64,000 bases of DNA, taken from positions 125,779 to 189,778 of the forward strand of contig JAAVAX010000006.1 of the NCBI GenBank assembly GCA_014803855.1. The letters run 5' to 3'. The notes under the pieces are model-generated. The model did not search any database. It worked only from the letters and a program-made list of their open reading frames with translations, and was not told the DNA's origin. The first letter of the stretch is position 1, and every line of letters starts with the position of its first letter. Both the position numbers and the translations under genes were made by a program. This document shows positions 20,704 through 30,416 of this stretch, in pieces. The DNA is from Mycoplasma sp. Its GTDB lineage: Bacteria; Bacillota_I; Bacilli_A; Mycoplasmatales; Metamycoplasmataceae.

Positions 20704-21236
20704 TATTTTTTAATTTCTCCTATTTGTGGTTCTGAAGCATATATTGGTTTGATTTGAGAAAGATTTTCTTGTATAAAAATATCTAAATATTTATCAAAAT
20801 TATTGAATATATCCTTATAATCAATTTGAACTTCTTTATGTTTTTTATCAACAATAGATATTTTATTTGGTTCTAAACAATATGATTTATTTTTTGTAGC
20901 TGAAATATAAAATTTTTTTAAAAAAAATAATTTACTAGATTTATGTTGTTTAGAAAGAATTTTATATGTATTAGATGCAAATAATTTTATATTGCTATTC
21001 ACTTGTGCCATTGTTCTTATATATAAAAGTGCTATTCTAGAACCTGTAAATGATCCTGGACCTAGATTAACATAAATATTCTTTATTTCACTAAAATAAG
21101 GTAAATTGTTAAAAAAATTAATAATTTCTTCTACTTTATACTTTGTTTCAACATGACATGTATATATATTATTTTTATTATTATCAAATACTGCTGCTGC
21201 AAATATTGATTGTGATGAATCTATAAATAATGTCAT
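20703..21236 (-). CDS. tsaB: t6A biosynthesis protein TsaB
   Basis: Partner of TsaD, an inactive ASKHA-fold homologue that holds the complex together. 177 aa. N-terminal FIDSSQSIFAAAVFD strand-turn and NLGPGSFTGSRIALLYIRT near residue 57 are diagnostic. Shorter than the roughly 230-aa Bacillus protein, as is usual in mollicutes. Starts 1 nt after the tsaE stop codon and its stop overlaps the tsaD start. Confidence 0.93.
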   Translation of the reverse strand: MTLFIDSSQSIFAAAVFDNNKNNIYTCHVETKYKVEEIINFFNNLPYFSEIKNIYVNLGPGSFTGSRIALLYIRTMAQVNSNIKLFASNTYKILSKQHKSSKLFFLKKFYISATKNKSYCLEPNKISIVDKKHKEVQIDYKDIFNNFDKYLDIFIQENLSQIKPIYASEPQIGEIKK

Positions 21237-21237
21237 G

Positions 21238-21654
21238 CTATTCCTTTCATGTAATTATATATTTTCTTTTATTATCATCAACATAAATAATTTCTATTTG
21301 AAAACCAAAATCAAATTTTTGAGATAATTTTTCAGGTCATTCAATTATTATTAATTTATCTTCAAAATAATCTTCAAATTCTTCTAGATTTTGACCATCC
21401 ATATTATAAGCATCAATATGAACAAATTTATCATACACAAACATTTTATTAAATGATGGTGAAACTACCTTTTTATCTTCTTTTAAGAAGTTCGCTATTG
21501 CTTGAACTAATGTAGTCTTACCTGAACCTATTTCCCCTTTAAGAAAAATGAATCTTTCATTAATATCAATAGTTAAATTAACTATTAATTGGGCTATAAA
21601 ATCTATTTCATTTAATGATTTTTCAAATTCAATAAATGATTTTTTTTGTTTCAT
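21238..21654 (-). CDS. tsaE: t6A biosynthesis ATPase TsaE
   Basis: Small ATPase needed for turnover of the TsaBD complex. 138 aa with TGA Trp. Walker A GEIGSGKTTLVQA near residues 40-52, SPSFN switch motif, HIDAYNM and the terminal EWPEKL are characteristic. First of the three tsa genes; its ATG is 2 nt downstream of the stop codon of the upstream membrane protein. Confidence 0.94.
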
Positions 21655-21656
21655 AA

Positions 21657-22073
21657 TTATCTATATTGACCCTTTTTAATTGCTAATAATTTTTTTTGTT
21701 TTTCAATTTCTGATTCAATTGCCTTAAAAAAATCTTGTTCTTGATTTTTTTTAATCAACAAATATTTTATTCTAGCATGTGATTTTAAAATTTTATCTCT
21801 AATAGCTTGATTAGTTATTCTATTATATAAATCTAAATTTTGCAATTTAGATTTGCTTGATTTAAATTTAAAAAATCAAATAATGGAGATTGTAATACTA
21901 TATAATGGTAACAACCATATGATAGAAGATATAATTATTGAAGTTTGTCTATCTAAAATTGAAGTAAATAACATAACAAAACAAACAACCATTGCTATAA
22001 GTAGTGTAACAATGTTCATAATTAGTGTTTGCCTCATTAAATAACGATAATAAAGTACTGTTTGAACTTTCAT
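21657..22073 (-). CDS. small two-helix membrane protein
   Basis: 138 aa, reading one TGA as Trp (ISIIWFF). Two hydrophobic segments, about residues 16-38 and 47-66, are followed by a charged cytoplasmic tail of about 70 residues rich in Lys, Gln and Glu, likely helical. Not recognised. Its ATG overlaps none of its neighbours, but it lies 1-2 nt from both the delta-like gene upstream and tsaE downstream, so it is part of the same transcript. Confidence 0.8.
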
Positions 22074-22074
22074 T

Positions 22075-22314
22075 TTATAATTTTTTTAATTTGAATGTTC
22101 CATCATCATTTCTTATAAAATCACCAGCTACAGTTAATAATTTATATGTTTCACCTTTTTTATCTGAAATTATTTCATCAAAATCTTTCATTGTGTTTTT
22201 TGCTCATTCTGGAGATAATTCTTTTTCTACTTGCTGAAATAATTCATCAAATGTATATTCTTCAGAATTTGATTTTTCCATATAGTTTTTTAGTACATTT
22301 AATATTGTTTTCAT
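22075..22314 (-). CDS. rpoE: RNA polymerase delta-like protein (HARE-HTH domain)
   Basis: 79 aa. YTFDELFQQVEKELSPEW followed by MKDFDEIISDKKGETYKLL and NDDGTFKLKKL resembles the HARE winged-helix domain of the Firmicute RNA polymerase delta subunit (helix FxELxxxV, then a short strand pair before a final hydrophobic strand). It lacks the acidic C-terminal tail of Bacillus delta and the usual Trp-Gly-Leu-Arg end, so the assignment is tentative. Located directly downstream of argS with 1 nt gap. Confidence 0.5.
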
Positions 22315-22315
22315 A

Positions 22316-23923
22316 TTACATCCTTTCAGGTGCTGATATTCCTAATAATTTTAACCCAATTTTTATTATATTACCACAAGCAATTGATAAGCATAATAAT
22401 TCGTTTTCTCTATTGGTCCCAATAATTTTAGAATTTGAATAGAAAGAATTGAATTCTCTGGCTAAATCAATTAGATATTGAGATAATAAATGAACTTTAT
22501 AATTATTAGATATTTGAATAATTAATTCAGGAAACTTATTCATTAAATTAATTAAGCTAAATTCAGTATCTTCATAATGTAAATTATTTAAATCAATTTT
22601 ATCTTTGATATTAGATTTAACCAACAATTGACATATACGGGCATGAGCATATTGAATAATAAAAATAGGATTGTCATTAGTCTTTAAATTAGCTAAATCT
22701 AAATCAAATTCTATTGATGAATTATTTGATCTATTAACTAAAAAGAATCTTGTTGTATCTCTTCCAACTTGGTCAACTAATTCTGACATAAATAGAGATG
22801 TACCTTTTCTTTTAGACATCTTCATCTCTTGTCCATCTTTAATTAATTTAACCAATTGAATAGTTATGATATGCAAGATATCTTTATAACCTTGCAATTC
22901 TAATGCTGCATCAACTCTTTTAATATATCCAATATGGTCAGCACCTCAAATACCAATTAATTTAGATGGTATAGGTTCTCTAGTTGCCTTAATTTTATGG
23001 TAAACTGTATCTGATAAAAAATATGTTCCCTCTCCATTTTCTTTTACCAAAACACGATCTTTATCATCACCAAATTTAGTTGTTTCTAATCACTTAGCTC
23101 CATTTTTCTCATAAATACCACTTAATGTTTTTAATTGTTCATCAATTAATCCACTAGTATATAATGATTTCTCTGAAAATCATATATCAAATTCAACACC
23201 AAGATTTTTTAAATCAATTTTTATTTTATCTAACATTATTTTGACAGATATTTCTTTAATTTCATTTTTACAAGTATCATAAGGAACATTTAAATATTTA
23301 CCACCATATTCATCAATGATTTTTTTGGCTCCTCAAACAATATCAATACCACTATATGAATCCTCAGGCAATTCCATATTAACACCTAGTTCTTGATGAT
23401 ATCTAACATAAATTGATATAGCTAGTCTGTCAATTTGATTACCATTGTCATTAATGTAATATTCTCTTATAACATTATATCCAGCATATTCTAATATATT
23501 AGATAATGAATCACCTAGTGCTGCACCTCTTGCATGAGCCACATGCAAGAAACCTGTTGGATTGGCAGACACATATTCATTATTTATTGTTATGTTGTTT
23601 TTTTGTTGTTTACCAAATTCATTATTTAAATAAATATCTTTAACAATATTTGAATAATGATTTGGATTTAAATAAAAATTAATGAAACCAGGTCCCATTA
23701 TTTTTATTTCTTTAACACCTACACTTTCCTTGTTAAATTTATCAATTATTTTTTGAGCTATATCTGTGGGTGGTAATGATAATTTTTTAGAACTAACTAA
23801 AGCAACATTTGAAGTAAACTCACCAAATTCAATATTTGTAGGTTTTGTTACACTAAAACTGCTTTTTTCTCATCCATATTGTTCAAAAACTTTATTTATT
23901 TCTTCAAAGATTTTATTTTCCAT
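22316..23923 (-). CDS. argS: arginyl-tRNA synthetase
   Basis: Charges tRNA-Arg. 535 aa with many TGA Trp. [19 protein letters not shown] (the HIGH-type motif, near residue 120) and [20 protein letters not shown] (KMSKS-type loop) are clear, with DALRF-like DTTRFF after it. An N-terminal Add-1 domain precedes the catalytic core and a C-terminal anticodon-binding helical domain ends in GISAPERM. Sits between the S4 protein and the delta-like gene on the minus strand. Confidence 0.97.
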
Positions 23924-23935
23924 TTTTTAAATTCT

Positions 23936-24151
23936 CTATCTATCATCTTCAACAATATAAAAAACTTGATCATCAATTCAAACGGTTGAATTTGCTCATA
24001 TTTTTGAATTTCTTTTTAAACCAGAAACATTGTCAACTCTTATATCATGAGATTTAACAAAATATTTAGCTTGACCACCAGTATCAATGATATTTAATTT
24101 TTTTATTAATTGACCTAGTTTTATAAATTTACCTTTTATTTTTACTTTCAT
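23936..24151 (-). CDS. yaaA: YaaA-type S4 RNA-binding protein
   Basis: 71 aa consisting of one S4 domain: IKLGQLIKKLNIIDTGGQAKYFVKSHDIRVDN, as in the small YaaA proteins coded after dnaN in many Firmicutes. Two TGA Trp. Lies 14 nt after the dnaN stop codon, keeping that old gene order. Probable ribosome- or RNA-associated role. Confidence 0.85.
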
Positions 24152-24165
24152 ATCCTCAATCCTTT

Positions 24166-25275
24166 CTATGAAATCATAGGACTTATAATTTGTTTGTTTA
24201 GTTTTTTATCATCATTTATCATGATTGGTTTATATGAATCAATCAAGTGTATATTTATTTTATCATTAAAAATATTTATTGCTTCTTTTAAATATTTGTA
24301 ATTTAATGTAATAGAAATTTCTTCACCATTATATTCGTATTCATCTTTTGAGATAACTACATTGGCTCGACCAATTTTATCTGTGTTTGTAATAATGTTT
24401 ATTTTTTCATTATTTATCACTAAATTCAATTTATTATAAGAATCACTCCCAGAAGCAAAAACTGCTTTGTTTATTGCATTGTTTAAAATTGTTTTGTTAA
24501 TTGTTAATTTTTTTGAATATTGAATATTAAATATACTTGAAACATCTTTATATGGAGCATCAATAATTTTTGATTGAAAATTTGTTGTATTTTTAATCAA
24601 ATTTATTTTATGTTCATTCACATACAAAGTAACTTCACCTTCAATGTTGCTAGGTATGAAATTTTTAATATTTTTATTTGTTACTGTTACATCAAATGTG
24701 ATGTTTCTATCATCCTTGATTTCTACAATTTCTTGAGCTAATCTAAAACTATCTGTTGCTGTAACATGTAATTTACCTTTTTCATATTTTAGATTAATTC
24801 CAGTTAAGATCATTTCCTCATATGTTTGAGATGAAGCAAATATCACTCCTTCAATTGCATCTCTTAGTTTTTTTGAATCTAAAATAATTTTTTCGCCATA
24901 AAGAGAAAAATCTATAGATGGATACTCATCTTCTTCAATTAAATTTATTTCATATCTATCATTTTCATTTTCAATTATTAATACTTTATTTTCTACATAA
25001 AATAAAATTTTATTCTCACATTTTTTAACAATGTTTATAAACATATTAGCAGGAATTAAAAGATTACCTATTTTTTCAATTGATATTATTTTGTCTATTT
25101 CTATTTTACTTTCAATTGAAAAATAACCATTAGAACCTTTTATAATAATCATTTTGTCTAAAACATTTATATAAAAATTTCTTAAATGAACATAAATGTT
25201 ATTTGAATCTATTGCTTTAGACACATCTTCTAAGTGTTTTATTATAACTTTTTTTTCAATTGTGAATTTCATCAT
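24166..25275 (-). CDS. dnaN: DNA polymerase III beta sliding clamp
   Basis: Ring-shaped processivity factor. 369 aa, the usual length. Three clamp domains can be followed: MMKFTIEKKVIIKHLEDVSKAI at the start, LTGINLKYEKGKLHVTATDSFRLA at about residues 145-168, and YLKEAINIFNDKINIHL near the end; the C-terminal PIMI-x-n pattern is present. Two ATGs are adjacent at 25275 and 25272. dnaA, the usual upstream neighbour, is not next to it in this window. Confidence 0.96.
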   Translation of the reverse strand: MMKFTIEKKVIIKHLEDVSKAIDSNNIYVHLRNFYINVLDKMIIIKGSNGYFSIESKIEIDKIISIEKIGNLLIPANMFINIVKKCENKILFYVENKVLIIENENDRYEINLIEEDEYPSIDFSLYGEKIILDSKKLRDAIEGVIFASSQTYEEMILTGINLKYEKGKLHVTATDSFRLAQEIVEIKDDRNITFDVTVTNKNIKNFIPSNIEGEVTLYVNEHKINLIKNTTNFQSKIIDAPYKDVSSIFNIQYSKKLTINKTILNNAINKAVFASGSDSYNKLNLVINNEKINIITNTDKIGRANVVISKDEYEYNGEEISITLNYKYLKEAINIFNDKINIHLIDSYKPIMINDDKKLNKQIISPMIS

Positions 25276-25342
25276 TTACTATTTTAATATAAATTTTAGT
25301 TATATGTTTATTAATAGTTTTAATAATAAGTAGTGTTATTTT

Positions 25343-25393
25343 TGTGGAAAACTTATATAAAGTTTAGTTTTTAGGAACAATAAATGTGGAAAA
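25343..25393. other. two DnaA-box-like sequences upstream of dnaN
   Basis: TGTGGAAAA at 25343-25351 and again at 25385-25393, each followed by CTTRT. Each matches the DnaA box (reverse complement TGTGGATAA) at 8 of 9 positions. They lie between the dnaN start and the SRP RNA gene in the same orientation, 42 bp apart. They may mark a remnant of the dnaA-dnaN region or bind DnaA to control dnaN. Confidence 0.45.
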
Positions 25394-25411
25394 CTTGTTA
25401 AAAAAAGTAAT

Positions 25412-25494
25412 AAAAAACCACCAAACACAACACTTCTCGATATGGCTGCTTTATTTCTAACCTGACCAAGTTACAAGGTTGCTGTTTTGATGGC
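25412..25494 (-). ncRNA. ffs: signal recognition particle RNA (small 4.5S type)
   Basis: The minus strand carries the conserved domain IV: GGTCAGG, then a TTA-GAAA-TAA hairpin (GNRA tetraloop), then AGCAGCC, i.e. the symmetric and asymmetric internal loops bound by Ffh. Flanking arms GCCATCAAAACA at the 5' end and TGTTTGGTGG at the 3' end can pair, and six T follow at 25412-25417 as terminator. About 83 nt, without an Alu domain, in line with mycoplasma SRP RNA. Start set from the -10 box at 25501-25506; ends approximate. Confidence 0.92.
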
Positions 25495-25500
25495 ATTCAA

Positions 25501-25506
25501 ATTATA
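25501..25506 (-). promoter_or_regulatory. -10 box of SRP RNA
   Basis: Perfect TATAAT on the minus strand about 7 nt before the inferred 5' end of the SRP RNA, just after the pgi stop codon. Confidence 0.65.
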
Positions 25507-25513
25507 CCTAAAA

Positions 25514-26818
25514 TTAAACAGGTTTTTTTAATGATTTAAACATATTTGTTTTATAAACTTCAACACCTGGTTGATTGAATGGATTAATTTCTAATAGATA
25601 TCCACTAATTGCTACTGCTCTTTCAAAAAATGTAACAATAGCACCAAATGATTCTTCTGAGTAGTCTTCAATCAATATGTGGATGTTAGGTACTTTTCCA
25701 ACAAGTGAATGAGCGTCCATTGTAGCTTCGAATGCAATATTATTAATTTCGTGAACTGATTTACCTGCTAAGTAATTTAATTTGTCTAAATCATCCTCTT
25801 GTGGTAATTCAAAAACTTTAATATCATATTTTGGTTTTTTAACAGTAATTACTGTTTCAAATAAAATTTTTGATCCTTCTTGAATAAATTGCCCTAATGA
25901 ATGCAAATCAGTTGTAAATAAAGCAGAATGAGGTAATAAAGCTTTACCATTTTTACCTTCTGATTCTGCAAACAATTGTTTTCATCACTCTAAAAAGTAT
26001 TTGTGAGCACTTTCATAAGAAACTAACATTTCTACAGGTATTTTTTTCTTTGTATGCAAAATATATCTTGCTACTGCATATTGATAAGCAATATTAGCTG
26101 ATAGGTCACTTGAACCATAAACATCATTTGCAACTCTTGCCCCTGCAATAATTTTTTTAATGTTTATTCCTACACAAGCAAAAGGAAATAATCCTACAGG
26201 TGTTAACACACTAAATCTACCACCTACATCATCAGGTATTACAAATCTTTCATATCCTTTTTCTTCTGCTAATTCTAGTAAAACTCCTTTTGATGAGTCT
26301 GTTGTAGCAAAAATATAATTTTTAGCATTATTAACACCAATTTTGTCTTCTAACATTTTTTTAAACAACCTAAAAGCAATAGCTGGTTCTAATGTTGTTC
26401 CTGATTTAGAAATTACATTTATAGCAAACTTTTTATTTTCAACATATCTAAGTTTTTGAACTAAACTTGTTGAGGAAATAGATTCACCAACAAAAATAAC
26501 TTCCATTTTTCTTTCATTTCCTGGAAGCTCTCCTAAAATAAAATCAATACCAGCTTTTACACCTAAATATGAACCACCAATACCAATTACAACTAATGTT
26601 TCTATTCCTTCATTTTGAAGTTGTTTAGCAATTTTTTCCATTCTTTCTACATCTTTAGAATTGATGTTATTAGGAAGATCTTTTCAACCTAAAAATGCAG
26701 AACCTTCTGTTTCAAATTTTTCCATTTTTTCACTAATTTTTTTAACTTTTTCTGAATAACTTAAAATGTCTTTTAAATCTAAATCAGCTTTATTAAAATT
26801 TATTTTTATTTCTTTCAT
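25514..26818 (-). CDS. pgi: glucose-6-phosphate isomerase
   Basis: Interconverts glucose 6-phosphate and fructose 6-phosphate in glycolysis. 434 aa including TGA Trp (FLEWWKQLF). [36 protein letters not shown] (phosphate-binding SKSGTT), [17 protein letters not shown] and SLGQFIQEG are all family signatures. The ATG at 26818 lies within the last codons of the upstream S1 protein gene (13-bp overlap). Confidence 0.97.
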
Positions 26819-27165
26819 TTTTTAATCTCCTCATTTGTAAAATTGAATAGGTTTTGGAATTTATTTTCATTAGGGTCTTGTTCACTAAATTTAAATTCGA
26901 ATGGAGTTCTTAAAAAGTGTGTTTTATTTTCTTTGAAAGAAAATACTAAAACACCATTATCTTTGACCTCTTTTAGTGTCAAGTAAATGATGTCATCTAT
27001 TTTTATTATCGAATTAATGTCATTAACAAAATAATCTGAGATTTCATTGATATAAATTATTCCTATTTTTCCATCAGCAGTTTCTACTTTAAAATAATTT
27101 TTAGCAATAAAATTAACTTTACAAAGAAACACTAAACCTATTTTATTTTTGTCAATATTTTCCAT
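26806..27165 (-). CDS. S1-domain RNA-binding protein
   Basis: 119 aa. Under the mollicute code the ORF continues through TGA at 26815 and ends WKK at TAA 26806, overlapping pgi. Residues 8-78 look like an S1 OB-fold: GLVFLCKVNFIAKNYFKVET, GKIGIIYINEISD, DIIYLTLKEVKDNGVLVFSFK. Similar small S1 proteins (YugI/GSP13 type) lie near pgi in other Firmicutes and bind ribosomes or RNA. The C-terminal 35 residues are charged and lack a motif. Confidence 0.8.
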
Positions 27166-27197
27166 TCCACTTTTATTTTATAACTTATACAAAAAAA

Positions 27198-27953
27198 TTA
27201 ATTTATTTTTATACCTTTATGTTTATCAATATCAAAAAAACCTTCACTAAATTTATTTTTTAATCTAAAAATAAGTTGATCTATAACTCTAGAATTATCA
27301 TTATTATCTACACCATAAATTTTTTTGAATAACTTTTTCTTAGAAGTGTAATTATTTTTTTTATTAAATTCTTCTATTAAAATTGATAAGACTTCAAATT
27401 CTTTACTTGTTATTTTAACTTCTTTAGTATTTATTATAACTTTTCTCTTTATTAAATCAATAATCACACCACTTCTCATTAAAACTAGTTGGCTATGACT
27501 ATCATCTCATCTTCTCCTTAATAAAGCAAACAATTTTCATCTTAAATATTTTTCCTTATTTTCTTTGTCTGTATAATATAAATCACTTGTGTACATAATA
27601 TCATCAACACCATTTTTGAAATATTTAACATCATCATTTTCTATTTGTTCTTTGAATAGAACCAATTTAAAATCCTTATTTAAATCATGTAATTTAGAAT
27701 AAAAATTTCAAGCAAATATGTACTCATATTTTTTAATGAAATCAACAAAAAAATAATCAACTTTTTCTTCATTATTAATTCGCAAATTTGATGAATTATT
27801 TTTAATTGAAAAATTATCAATATAAGAAACATTAATATTTAAATAATCAGATACATAATTAAATATATTTTTGAAAAAAACAATATCAGAATCAGGTTTT
27901 AAGATAACTTTTATATTGATTTGTTTTTTAGTTATAAATTCATTTTGAATCAT
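27198..27953 (-). CDS. degenerate OmpR-type response regulator, no kinase nearby
   Basis: 251 aa from the ATG at 27953. Residues about 160-251 are a winged-helix DNA-binding domain of the OmpR/PhoB type: KEVKITSKEFEVLSILIEEF and SRVIDQLIFRLKNKF (recognition-helix RVxDxxIxxLRxK pattern). The N-terminal half resembles a receiver: strand VDYFFVDF has an Asp where the phosphoacceptor would be, and FKNGVDDIMYTSD matches the GADDYLxKP region, but the Lys-Pro and the acidic pair at the first strand are not in standard form. Probably a phosphorylation-independent regulator. Divergent from recO with overlapping -10 boxes. Confidence 0.8.
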
Positions 27954-27969
27954 TATAATAATCAAATAT

Positions 27970-27981
27970 ATTATATATAAT
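27970..27981. promoter_or_regulatory. palindromic double -10 box, regulator / recO
   Basis: attatatataat is self-complementary and holds TATAAT for recO on the plus strand (27976-27981, 11 nt before the ATG) and TATAAT for the response regulator on the minus strand (27970-27975, 16 nt before the ATG). Two polymerases could not bind at once. Confidence 0.6.
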
Positions 27982-27992
27982 ATCTAACTTAA

Positions 27993-28658
27993 ATGAGTTT
28001 AAAAAAAATAACAGGTATTGTTTTAAAAATATTTGAAAAAGATGATTCCTCAGCAACAATTAAAGTATTAGGTAAAGATGGTATTATTTTTTTATTAGTT
28101 AAAGGCTATTTTAAAAAAGAAAGTAAAAATAAATCTAATATTTTTTTAGGTTCTATATCTGAATTTGAGTATTTTGAAAATTATGGAAAAAACAATTACT
28201 TTTTACTTAAAAAAGCAACTATAATAAATTTTTTTAATTATACTGATCCTGTATATAAGAATATATTAGAAGACTTATACAATATACTTCAACAAGTTGA
28301 AAGTCCTAACAAGAATTTTTATAATACATTTCAAAAATATTTACAAGAAGAAGACTACTACTATAAAAATTTTTTATTAACTTATTTATTGAATTTAACT
28401 TTAAAAACAAAGGGTAGAGGCTTAAATAATTGCATATGCTCAATTTGTTCAAGATCGAATGACTTATATTGTATCGATTTATATGAAGGGGGTATGTTAT
28501 GTTATCAACATAGAACTACAAATGATGTAATTACCAATATTGAATATTTAAAGGCATTTTATTATCTAGGAAAAAGTTTTGATGAATATAAATTAAATTC
28601 TAATGAAGAAACAAACAATTATTTGTTAAATATGTTAAAAGAATTTAATCTAAACTAG
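27993..28658 (+). CDS. recO: DNA repair protein RecO
   Basis: RecFOR-pathway protein that loads RecA and anneals single strands. 221 aa. N-terminal OB-fold (KKITGIVLKIFEKDDSSATIKVLG, LLVKGYFKK) and the C-terminal zinc module CICSICSRSNDLYC then GGMLCYQH are typical. Slightly shorter than the 240-250 aa of other families. Its 3' end overlaps the convergent hydrolase by 14 bp. Confidence 0.9.
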   Translation: MSLKKITGIVLKIFEKDDSSATIKVLGKDGIIFLLVKGYFKKESKNKSNIFLGSISEFEYFENYGKNNYFLLKKATIINFFNYTDPVYKNILEDLYNILQQVESPNKNFYNTFQKYLQEEDYYYKNFLLTYLLNLTLKTKGRGLNNCICSICSRSNDLYCIDLYEGGMLCYQHRTTNDVITNIEYLKAFYYLGKSFDEYKLNSNEETNNYLLNMLKEFNLN

Positions 28659-29460
28659 ATTCAATATATTTTATTATTGTCTTAGTTACATAATTAAAAT
28701 TATCTTCATACATTAGAATATGCTTGCTATTAGGAACTTCATTTGCTGTTATTTTATTTTTTCTTTGTATTTTTCTTAATAATTTATTACTTGACATTAT
28801 GTCATTTTCACCTTGTCAATAGTAAATAACAGTTTTAGGTTTTTTGTGTAAAAACAATCTTTTTATTTTTAATGATGCCTTTCAAATTGATATTTCTTCA
28901 GAAGTTGAACCTTTGGTATTTATATCAAGTTCATTTATTTTCATTAGAAATTTAGAATTTGTTAATTTGGGATAATCTACTTTTGCTGAATATAAATAAT
29001 TTCATCCAAATAGGAAACACAAAAATACTCTTGTGAATATAATTATTTTTTTTGCTTTTCTTTCTTTCATTATATCTCTTGGATGAAATGGAATGGATCA
29101 ACAAAATATACCATCCACTTCATCATATTTGTATCCATACAAAGATGTATATAAACCACCCATAGATTCCCCGCACAAAAATATTTTTTTATATTTTAAT
29201 TTCAAGCAATCTATAACATTTTTTATATCTTGAACATGTTTTTTCGGTCTAGTTGATGCTTTTTGATATGAATTCTCATGTCCTCTAGATTCCACAGAAT
29301 AAAAATCATATTCATTCAATTTACTTAATAATGGCTTTACTAATTTACTTTTTCCATTTAAACCATGATAATAAACAATTGCAACATCATTTTTTTTTGT
29401 TCCTTTTCAATATAAACATGCATATTTTTGTTTTTGAATTTCTAAAACTCTTTTTTCCAT
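28645..29460 (-). CDS. alpha/beta-hydrolase, lysophospholipase-like
   Basis: 271 aa with TGA Trp. Oxyanion region YYHGLNG (residues 30-36), nucleophile elbow GESMGG, candidate acid Asp in WQGENDIM, and His in SKHILMYED place it in the serine-hydrolase group of S33/monoglyceride-lipase type. A hydrophobic cap segment (KIIIFTRVFLCFLFGWNYLY) may contact lipids. Mycoplasmas use such enzymes to release fatty acids from host or own lipids; the substrate here is unknown. It sits just upstream of the tRNA-Trp gene and converges with recO. Confidence 0.88.
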
Positions 29461-29501
29461 GTTGCACCTTATAACATTTTGGTCATATTTGATATATGAT
29501 A

Positions 29502-29575
29502 TGGCAGAGGTTAGAGGAATCGAACCCCTACAAGCAGGTTTGGAATCTGCAGTACTACCATTATACTAAACCTCT
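29502..29575 (-). tRNA. tRNA-Trp (CCA anticodon)
   Basis: 74 nt, encoded CCA tail. Acceptor AGAGGTT/AACCTCT pairs fully, D arm TAGTATAATGGTAGTA, anticodon loop TTCCAAA with CCA at positions 34-36, T arm GGTTCGATTCC, discriminator G as for tryptophan tRNAs. One A-C mismatch closes the anticodon stem. It reads UGG; UGA Trp codons need a separate tRNA-Trp(UCA), not seen here. A TATAAT lies upstream at 29601-29606. Confidence 0.93.
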
Positions 29576-29748
29576 TTTTACTTTAAATTTTTCATTATTA
29601 ATTATAAACTTATTATGTAATTCAATGTTAATACTTATTATTTAATTTTAATTTAATTCATAGATATAAATGACCACGCAATTAATAATATTTTTATTTG
29701 TTGAAAAATCAATAAATTTTATTTTTTATTTTTTGATAATTAAACATT

Positions 29749-29754
29749 TATAAT
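29749..29754 (+). promoter_or_regulatory. -10 box of 194-aa membrane protein gene
   Basis: TATAAT 52 nt before the ATG at 29807, with a GGAG ribosome site at 29797-29800. The 230-bp gap between the tRNA and this gene otherwise shows only AT-rich sequence. Confidence 0.5.
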
Positions 29755-29806
29755 ATTGTTTTTTATATTTTTTTATAAATGATAAAAAATAAAATTGGAG
29801 TTAAAT

Positions 29807-30391
29807 ATGTCTAGAGGAAAGATAAAAATGAGATTAGGTTCTTATATTGCAATTGCTATTACAACATTAATATTTTTTATTGCTGCTTGAATATTAGGTG
29901 GTTCTATACCTAGTGACAATAGCAATAATATTGTATGAGGAATTGTTTCAGCATTAATTTTTGTAGTGTTAATATTGCAACTAATATCAATTTCTATAAG
30001 AATGCTTATTTCATCTATTAGAAAACTTATTAGTTTTAGAAAAGAGAAAGGATTGTGAAAAATACTTACTCTTTGTTTTGGAATTGGATTAACATTATTT
30101 GCAGCCTTAATTATTCTATTTGCCATAGTTTGAATAATATTTGTTATTAACAATGGATTAACACAAAATAATGGTGAAGGTTTTAATGGATGATGTGACA
30201 ATCAAGTAAATACATTAAAAGTGTTTATTATGGGTAACAAAAGTGCAACTTTAAGCAATGCACCATTTGGTTTATTTGTTACAACTTTCATATTTATTCT
30301 AATTTGATCATGTGCTGGAATAGTATATGAAATTCTTAAAAAAATCTTAGGCGGAAATAGAAGAAAAGAAGAAGAACCAGTTCAAAACTAA
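29807..30391 (+). CDS. four-helix membrane protein, unknown
   Basis: 194 aa. Starts after a GGAG site. Four hydrophobic segments at about residues 11-32, 45-70, 88-116 and 155-180, with basic loops on the inside (RKLISFRKEKGLWK) and a charged tail RRKEEEPVQN. One extracellular loop contains a Cys near WCDN. Not recognised. Single-gene unit ended by a strong hairpin. Confidence 0.8.
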
Positions 30392-30416
30392 TATTAAGTT
30401 TTTAAAAACAGATATA

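Noticed and set aside
25276..25411. Possible replication origin at the dnaN upstream region
   Set aside because: Only two imperfect DnaA boxes, no dnaA gene, no AT-rich unwinding repeat array, and genes on both sides run in the same direction; listed as DnaA-box-like sites only.
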